From Varanus komodoensis (taxonomy: Eukaryota > Chordata > Lepidosauria > Squamata > Varanidae), in the NCBI RefSeq assembly GCF_004798865.1, contig NW_025335268.1, positions 36,544,034-36,608,033 of the forward strand: a stretch of DNA of 64,000 bases. The letters run 5' to 3'. The position numbers and the translations under genes are program-made. This document shows, piece after piece, positions 52,701 through 62,216 of the stretch. The notes under the pieces are model-generated. The model was not told the origin of the DNA. It made no database searches and was given only the letters and a program-made list of their open reading frames with translations. How positions within the stretch are numbered: position 1 is the stretch's first letter; each line of letters begins with the position of its first letter.

Positions 52701-55700
52701 TGTGACTGTTTGTGTGACAGTTTGTCTATTTCATTGTGACTTTTTCCCCCTAAAAAATCAGAGAAGATCCAAAAGCTTTTGCAGAATTGTTGAGAGGAAT
52801 AATGATGTTTGCAACCTAGCTTGTGCAGATTTAAATCTGTTGCTAGAGGCAGCTGTGTGCAGAGATAGTAAAGATCGGTTGTTTGCACAAGCCAAGCGAC
52901 CATTCCAGAATCTAGGAGTGAACCAAGTGGTTTTGAGTAGACATAGAGACTGAGCAGGGATATAAGCATGTAAGCAGAAGGAAGATTACAATCTGGCTGA
53001 GTTTGTGGAAAGATTATGGTAGGTTTTTGTGCAGCCTTTAGGGATACAGGATGTACCTACGTTCACACTGGATTCCGAAAGCGAGAAACTGACTGAAGAC
53101 TACAGTGATAAGATGGTAGTCAAAGAATGAAGAAAATGCAATATTGTAGATATTGTAGTGATGATAAAGAATAAAGGATAAAGAAGGTATAGGAACAACA
53201 TTGATGGTTTTATAGATTTAAAATACGGAAAGGCAAAAAGAAACTGTTGAGAGGGACAGGCAAATGTAAGAGTAGAACTAAGATTAGTAGTAGAAGAAGA
53301 GGTCAGCAATAAGAAGGAAGCCAGTTTTAATTGTAGTGAATCTGGACACTAGAAGAGAGAACACCCATATACAAGAGGGTTAGAAGAACTGCTATGCCCT
53401 CCAAACACCAATAAATGAAAAGGGGTTTCTTTGAAAACCCCCCTACCAGAAGTTCAATAAGAAAAAGGTTGTGTCACTTTCCTTGAGTTTGCTGCATGCA
53501 CATAAGTTGGAGAAGGCGAAGAGTTGCTTGTGCTCTTTGTTCTCTGCCTTAAATAGCAGAATGTAAATGCTTATAAATGGTCTATTTTTCACATATAACA
53601 GAAATAATAGCACAAATCGGAACTTGTGAATTGACCAAAAATAAAACAATATATATATACAGATTCTTGGTATATATTTAGAATAATTATATGATTTGGG
53701 GTAATTATAGAAACAAAGAGTCCTTACCTCAAGCAAAGTTCAAATGTGGAATGGTTTTATGTAAATCCATTAGTAACTGCCTGATATTTACCTTCTATGC
53801 ACCATCCACATACGCGTCAATTGGTTAAAGTTGATGTGGAAAAAGGGAACCAGATAACCTGAGCTGACAAATCTACTGTGGTTCCTATTTCTCAGGTTAC
53901 TGTTTTGCTGTTTCTTCAAACAGGAAGTCAGTTTACCAGTGGCAATAATGCAAGACATTGCAATATGCTGCTATACAATGTCAGGCCCCTAAATTCAGAA
54001 ACAGAACTGTGGAAACTGAAAGGGTGTGCTTTGCACCAGCATGGGATCTGATAGAGTCAAGGCACTTCTACTAAAAATGGAGGGATCAGAGGAACCCAGT
54101 ATACACTTGGATGGAGACCAACAATTGATGATTAATAAAACGTTGCAACTAAGGGGACTAAAGGTTGTTGGATATGGTCGCTTTGTTTTTTGTTTTGTTT
54201 TTTGTAAGCTGTCCAGAAACTTTTAGTATTGGGATGACATATAAAATCTTTAAATAAATAAATATAAAAAGATTGAAACTAAACTGTGGTCTTCATAAAG
54301 ATTTAGGCTTGCGATTTTACCATAAAATATTATATGTCTGTAACTAAGGGGGGGGGGGGAACATTGAGCAAGTGGTAAACAAAGTGAAACAAAATGTAAA
54401 GAAAATGGAAGAGCAAAGAATAGCTAAGCAATTTGAAAGATAAAATTGTGATTATGAAGAAATCTCAAAGCATCTGGAAAGAGATGTAGAGTCACAGCTG
54501 AATGGTGAGGCTATTAGTCTCAAAGGTAGAATATGACAGTCTTGCAATTTCTTCCAGGATAGTGAAATAGCATGGTCCCTGTTAGCTTTGCATTGACTAA
54601 GGTTTGCAATGCGCTATAAGGATTTTAGGAATGGGAGGGCTACTGAGTACTTCTAAACTGATTGTTGAAGTGTTGCTGAAGGGACATTACATGCAAAGTC
54701 ACTGAACATATTATGAAATACTGACCTGCTTGTCTCTAGAAGCCTTTGCCCTGTGTAAAATATAACTTCTGCTTTTGTATTTTGCCCAGTGAGTATTGAT
54801 GCTCGTATGAAAAGCTTCTGTTCGACTTAGGGGGGATGAAGACTTTTCTAGATTTGTTCATAGAAGCTCTCTCCCTATAGTCCTGCAGATTCCTAATAAA
54901 GGTCTAGTGGGCTGCATCTAACAAAATTGGCTGCTGAGACTTCTTCGTATTTGAGGGTTTTTTCCTTCCACAAAAGGGAGCAAGCAGATGTAACCTTCCC
55001 ATCTTGCCTTAGCCCACTTAAATTAATGAAGGCTTAATTACATGCTAATCAGCACCGCTCTTAGCAGCTCATCCTTCTCTCTGCAAATGAAGAGGAAATT
55101 ACAGTGAGAGTTCAGGAGGAATGGGAAACTTGCTTTTAAATATCTGCCTATTTAGGATGTCTTCCCACCACTTGCAGTTCTATTTTGAATCCTCGCCCAT
55201 TTGAACAAGTGTCCTTTTGTTCATCAGCAAAACATCAAGTGTTATGAAATGTCAATAATCTGGTAGGAGACATATTTTACCTTCTACTCTGCTGACAGTA
55301 AGCGGAGTGGAGATGGGAGCTGAGAAATAAAAATAAGCAGATGATACAGCAGAATTATGTTTCTCCATGCTTTTGCAAGGCCTTTGTTCTGTTTTCAGGT
55401 CACAACAGTGACAGATTCAGATTGTATACTGCCTTCTAACCTCCCAGGCCCCACGTGTGTGTCTGTGTGAGCATATGTAGGTACACACACATGTGCACGC
55501 ATGCAGTCCCTGATCAACCACCCTGTATCCCTTAGGGCCCACAGGGCCACAAGAGTTGCCCACTCCTCCTTGAAGACATAAAATGTTCTTATTGCATATT
55601 ATTTTAAAGAAAGAAGTCCCCTCCATCTACTTAAAGACCTACAGCTAATCTGGATGATCTGGGTAATATTATTATAATGATGATGATGATGGCGACGATG

Positions 55701-58700
55701 ACAACGCCAACAACCATAACAACAAATCATGTGCCATTCATGTCCATTTGATACTGCCCCAAGACTCAAAACTGCTGCAAAAAGAGAATTAGGTCCAAGT
55801 ATATTAGAACCATTAATTTGATTCAAGGTATTAGAACACTATATCAGGATAGAAACACTGATAATAAAAGTTACACCATAAAAGCACTGAAGCAAAGTCT
55901 GTAATAAAACTGACAGGAATCAGAAGATTACAAAAGGTTGCTTTCTTGTGAAACACACTTCCTTCTTGAAAGTTAACATACGGAAAAAGCCTTAAAACAT
56001 TTTCTCATGTTAGTGCACGTTTTGAAGAAAGAGAAGCAAGTGGGGGAAATTTTAGGGTGAAATGTGGTTGCACTTCCACAATGGAAATTTGTGGAAGGTC
56101 ATATTTATTAAGCTATTATCTTAGCAGTTCTGATTTTTCATATTATTCTAGCCAGTTTGATCATAAAGCAGGCAAGGAATGAGTCCAAACCATAAAAAGC
56201 TGAAAAAACATGGTGGTTTCAGTATTTATATGCTGACTGGAAAGAAGTTGAAGAGGTTGGCTCCTCTGCCATATCTGGGTCACCAAAATTCAGAGCACTT
56301 CTGTGTTCTCTCACCTCTCAGATTTCCTCAGGTCAACGTTTATTTTGCACATACATGAACAGCAGGCACATGAGCACTGCACATGGGGAAGTTCCCCAGA
56401 TGGTTTCATGAATGTGGATACAGACCATTTTGAATAATTTCTGGGCTGCTGGTCTTGGCCTCAGTCGCTTACCCACCTGTGTTTACTAACTAGAAACAGA
56501 GCCTGGTTAGCTGGCTGGCATCTAGCCTGGAGACAAAGCTATCCCTAGCATATTCCACTGAGAACAGCAAAGAAGAAATGGGTGAGCTTGGCTCACCTTG
56601 GGTGCCCAGGCTGCCTCAATGGTACTTTTGGTGGTGCACTAGTGCTGACAGCTGGCTTGGCTGGGGAGTGGGGGATCCTGTGCCAGAGCACCTATTCATT
56701 AACGGCATGGGGTACTTACTGCTGATGCTGCATCTCTGGCATCGGGAGAAGTATAAGTGGTGACATGGCAATTAGAGGCACACACTGAGCCCAAAACTTA
56801 GAGGAACAGCTACCAATATCCAGTCTGAGCAAGCAGCAAGACAGTGTATCTTTATAGACAGTCTCCATGCACATCTTGCCTGCATGCATGCAAATATGTA
56901 ATCCTCTGGTTTGCTTTTTGTTTCCATCTGTGTCATGTTTGAATAAAAGTGAATGTGAGAGAATTTATGTGTAAGGCAGGAGTAAGTTAAGACTCAGGAA
57001 TGTGTATTTCAGATAGATGAGTATTTTCTATAAGATTAATTGCTTCATTCTGTCATTTACCTGTGCTTTATCTATCTGTAGTCAATGGCTTGGCCTTTAT
57101 AAACTATCTGAATTTGAGTTCTCTGCCATAAGCTCCCCACTACTGATAAAGTTCTTAGAAGTGCTGCAGCCTTACTGCTTTCCACTTGAAAATTGGCAGA
57201 ATGTTTTCTAGAATGTTGTCTAAATGCTGGACCCTTCAAAACGTGTGTTAATGCTGCATTACACATGCAACTAGGCTCCCACGGTTATTCATACTTTTTA
57301 ATTCTTACTTTATGCCCGTGGTGCAGTTAAGTTGATCTACTGTATGCTGTCCTAATACCCGTGGAAAATATTGGAACTTATAGGAAAATGGAAGAACTAT
57401 ACACCTTAGACTGAGATGGACAACTTCGGGGGCACCACACTAGCATCACATGCTGCTGAATTTTAGTGGTGGCAGCAGAAAAATTTTTAAAAAATTCAGT
57501 GATTTGCTACTGAATTTTGTGCACCTTATTTTAGAGCTAAATTTGCCCTTTTAGGCCACCATTTTGGTTGGTTCAACAGCAAACCATCTTTTTTGTTGCT
57601 GCTGCTGCTGTCTCAACAGATTTTGCAGGTAGCTGAGATATGTGGAGAAACACTGCCTCTAGCATTAGGCAGTGGCCTAATTCTGCAAGGAAGTATAAAT
57701 TTGTCTGTCATGAATTAGCAACTCTATTAATAGGCAGTTGGCAAGAATCAAAACTCCCCTATGAAAAATGGGCTGCTTAAGAAGATTTTCTTAGTTATAT
57801 ACAAATCTATCTTGATGTAGTTGCACATTTGATGTGACCTTTTTGCCATACCTCTGGCACAGTTCTTATGCCTAAACAGGAGGAGCAGCTGATTCATAGT
57901 ACTGAAGTGCCGGTGGAGTGAATGGAATAGGCATAGACTCATAAAGAATGGTTCATAAAGAAAATGAGATGCTTGAATTGGCAGGCAGATAGCAAAGACA
58001 TGGCTAGTTGTGAAACAGAAAGTTCCGCTGCAGTCACAGTTTGCAACCATCTAGAGAAAAGCTACTTTTCAACTCATCCAAAGGTTCACTCCCTTCTCAT
58101 TCCCCTACTCTGTTCTGTTGTCCTAAGCCCATCCATCATCTCTCTGGCTTTAACCCCCTGCCGTGGCAATAGGACAGCTTGCAGTCATTCCTGGTTCTGC
58201 CTGCCATCTCCCCTGCCACAATCAAGCACCAAAAGGCCATAACAATAAAACACAGCCAGTTGTCACTGGGGCAGAACTATCCCCCACTCCAAGAAGTCCA
58301 GCAAGTAGATCACCTAGTCTTCCCAGGTATCTCCACCAGGAACTGATTAAGGGAGGAGCAGCAGAAAATCTGACTGTCTGCATTAACCCCTTAGTTTTGA
58401 ACTGGACCTTCTTTATATTTATTTATCCTAGCTTTTTTGATCACCAAAATACTACTTACTATTATTGCTATTTCAATACTGTGAGTTGCTTTGTTTTGTT
58501 TTAAATCTTTCTCTTCTAGAAAAATCTTTTCTTTCTTAAAAAATGTGTATACAGAGAAATCATAGATTTTGTAGAAAGAAGTCCCCCTTTTATGATCTGA
58601 AAGCCACCAGCCCTGATAAGATAAAAAAAAAAATGAAAACATGAATCAGCTGCCACAACTCACCATTTGCTGAATTCTTTTTGAAGTTATCCAGAAATTC

Positions 58701-61700
58701 CTCCAAGAGTTGTGACTGGTTAGGAGGGGGCAACAACTTCCTTGGCTCCCTGGAAATGTCACCATCTGACCACGAAGTGCATAATGCACTCTTACTGCTG
58801 TTGAGATTTGTAGTCAAAGTCAGCTTCACGCTTTTCTCAGAGAACAATAACTCCATCTGTTTGAGGTCAAGATCTGATACCGACTCCCCATTTATAATCA
58901 GAATTTCATTGCCAACACGTAACCCTGGAAGCACAAGAAAGAGAAAGTAACAGAACACCAAGTGGAGACACACTAGTTGTCAGTGACAGTAAACAAGCCT
59001 ATTGCAACTTCATTATCCTTACTGGGTAATTGCTTCATTGTTCAGTGATTACCCGGGCATGCATCTTATTACCTGGACCTGAATGGAAAGCACATTGGTG
59101 GAAGAATGGGTCCAGGAATGTTCTGTGATGGTTGTCACTCGTCAACTAGCGAAACTTTCCTGCTCTTAATGAAGAGCATAAAAAAGATGAATATGCTGAG
59201 GGTTTCTGTATGGTGCAACAGAAAAATAATTTTTCCTGCCTAAGAAAGCAGTCCTAGGGATCTCTACTCAGAAGAATGTCCAACAGCATTTTGTGGGATT
59301 CACTCCCAGGAAAGTAGATAGGCTATTTCAGCTTTGGCCAATATGGACAACATTTTGCTTTCCTATTACTCTTTCATAGGAATTTTGAAAGTTGCCCCAT
59401 ACTAATCCAGTACGCACAACACAGGGGCTGCTGGGGGATGGGTTGCTAACCACCATGGTGGGTTGCCATGATGTGCAAACCTGCCACACAGTGTAAAATG
59501 AAGACATCAAGAGCAAACCTACAATAGAGCATCCCTAAGTCAGACTATTGGTCCTTCTGGCTGAGTATTGTTGACAATGACAGGCAGTGACTCTCAAGGA
59601 TTTCAGTCAAGAGTTTGCCCTGCCCTACCCAGGGACACCAGAGATTGAATCTAGAACCTTCTGCATGAAATACATGCGCTCCAACACTGAGCTCTGGACC
59701 CAAATGTCCTCTTCCTTTTCTTCTTTTTTTGCCATGGAACATAGTCTAAGCTATACTATAAACAATAAGCGCTCAATTTAGTCAAAACCCTACATAACAT
59801 GGGCGTAACTGACAACAAGAAAATGTAACAAATGTGTGATGAACAGTCCTTTCAAGATGAACAGGGGGTCCTTTCAAGATGAAATGTCCTGAATAGTCTT
59901 TTGCTAGTCAATGAACACATCAGCAATGGCAGCATGGTGAAGCAAAGCCGAAAGGATAGCTAAGGAACACTTTAATTGCCATATTTTTTCTATGTGCGCT
60001 AGGTACTATGCAGAATGATTGTACAGAAGTCTGCTAGTCAAGTGGATGATTTTTGGGAGCATATGGCAAAACCTGGCTTCCCAGAAGGATACAATTCTTT
60101 GTACAATCTCCTCAGGAAACACTGTATGCCAGTATAAAAAAAGTCATATATAAAAGCATTTTTTTGAAAAAATAAACAAATAAGAAGAATATATAAATTA
60201 CTTTGGAAGTCTGTCAGGGGACAGACAGACAGACAGGGAGGGAAAAGGTTTTTTTTTTCTTTGTTAAATGAGCTATGTACTACATTTTTTAAAAGACTTC
60301 ATTTGTAAAAAGACACAACAAACCTTCTCTGTAAGCCATTCCATCAGGAAGAACATAACTTATGAAGATGTGGGTGAGACACTGGTGTTCATCCACTTGT
60401 GCAGTGACTGCAAATCCTGGAATTTAGAAAAACGCTGTATTTCAAATGTACCTTCTTCATTCAAATTAGATGTTGACAGTGGGTTTTAGTATTTCATCAA
60501 AGAATTATTTTAATATTGATGTTATATTAATTACATTTCTCTACTGCCCGATAGCTGAAGGTCTCTGAGCAGTTCACAACAATTAAAACCATAAAACATG
60601 ATAGGAAACAATTAAAAGTTTAAAACTACAGTATAAAACCAAAGAAAGAAATCCTGCAGCAGTGTAATAATTTTAAAATACAGTAACAGATTTTAAAATA
60701 ACAATTAATATTTAATATCTAGTATCTTCGCTTATGATATAAAAGCAAAATGAAGTAATTATTAACAACATGTAAAATATGCTTAAACCTCTCGATGTAT
60801 TTAACATAGAAGATTGATGTCTTCCGAAATGGGGCTGCTGCAGTTCCTGTCTACCTGCCAAGCCACTTCTGCCCCAGTTTTGCTTATCTCCAGCCCTACC
60901 AACCTATCAACCCCTCCACCAAATATTTTCCCTTCAGTTCATGCACCCTTCAGAAATCAAATTACATGCAAGCTAATTTCCTCTTCCAAAAACTTTCTCC
61001 ATTTTCCCCTAGTTAATCCTTTCTGCTTCTTATTCCTCAGCCACTGCTTCTCATCCATTTTCTAGCTCAATTTTCATTTCAGCCTTCAAGCTAGTAGACT
61101 GAGTCTATGCATAACTGGAATCTCTTTTTTTCCTGGCAGTGCCTCTTCCAATTTAAGGATGCAGTAGACAAAGAGGCCAGGATGAACCGACCTGCCTCCA
61201 GCATTCACATCTCCTCTATGAGTCCTGCTCAGCAGTGTCATGCTTAACTATTATTTGTAGCAGCAAGGCAGCAGGCAAGTCCTGCGATTCCTTTGGACCT
61301 GTGCGACTGTATGGTCAGTGGACTTTACAAAGCTGTGGGCAGCTCTTCAGCTAAAGGCCTTCCTCAGGTGATGTATATACTTCAAGGCTATTTGAAATCC
61401 CCCCACCCCCATTTCTACATGGTAGGTAATTGCTATGGACCACACTACATTCTTACTCTGTTTTTCAAAAGAGAGTAAGCAAGCAATATTGTATCAAGTA
61501 CATCACATTCCTAGCACCATACAATAGTTAAAAATAGAAGGGGTCACACTGCAAATTTATAATGTAAAGGTGGACAAGAAACATTAGGGAGTGAAAATAA
61601 AAGAAGGGGAGAATCAATCAAAAAGATAGAACATAAACAACGCAAGAGTGACAAATGTACTTTGGAAACTGCAGACTCACCAAAATCAGTTATGCCCTCA

Positions 61701-62185
61701 TTCTTTGTAAGATGGACATGATAGACACTTAAAGGAAAGATTTCGATTTCACCATATATCTGCAAGAGCGAAAGGCATCTCAAGTTGAAATGAGCAGATA
61801 CTCAACTGCAGCATTAATTTAGCAGGCATGCCAAATAGTGGCAGTGTGTAGACTAGCCACACCATTAGGCAACATGACACAGTTGCTTTGGATGGCAGTT
61901 TCTGTGCACCAAGAAGAGCAGAAAAATGCCACAATTGCTTGATTATACCTTAACCTTGTGTGTGCCTTACAGGGCCCCACATGGCTATCAACTTTGAAGC
62001 GAAGGATGGAAAAAGTTGTGCAGCTTAACACATGCCTCACTATCCAACTAATTGTCATTCTCAGAATCACACAATTAAATATGCCAGGAATGTGACATAT
62101 ATTTCATTCACTTACCCTGTTCAGGGTCAGCTTGCAGAACCAAACAAGCCACTATGGCTTAATTCAACCCAATAAAAGCCACAGA

Positions 62186-62216
<31 letters not shown>

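Larger units (their letters stand above)
50678..54960 (+). mobile_element. Endogenous retrovirus fossil (LTR-flanked, internally reduced)
   Basis: Two related sequences flank the element. A 5' LTR lies at about 50678-51140 and a 3' LTR at about 54530-54960. They share blocks such as acttgcttgtctctagaaa/cctgcttgtctctagaagcc, cctgcttttgtattt, gaagctctctcccc and gggctgca. They differ at roughly a quarter of positions by eye, which points to an old insertion. The internal 3.4 kb is far shorter than a complete provirus and shows only worn gag-like remnants (with a possible zinc-knuckle trace near 53330) and no recognisable pol. Two repeat tails (about 51262 and 54201) lie within it. The copy is broken many times over. 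It resembles gammaretrovirus-type elements by LTR layout, but the genus is not assigned. Confidence 0.7.
43995..58663 (-). other. Large TIAM2 intron (14.7 kb)
   Basis: This intron contains an old LINE at about 45780-48650 split by a SINE, an A-run at 49204, an endogenous retrovirus at about 50678-54960, and a GAT-rich tract at 55675. 55.7-58.6 kb shows no named element. The flanking exons join in phase, so no exon is missing. Confidence 0.8.
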
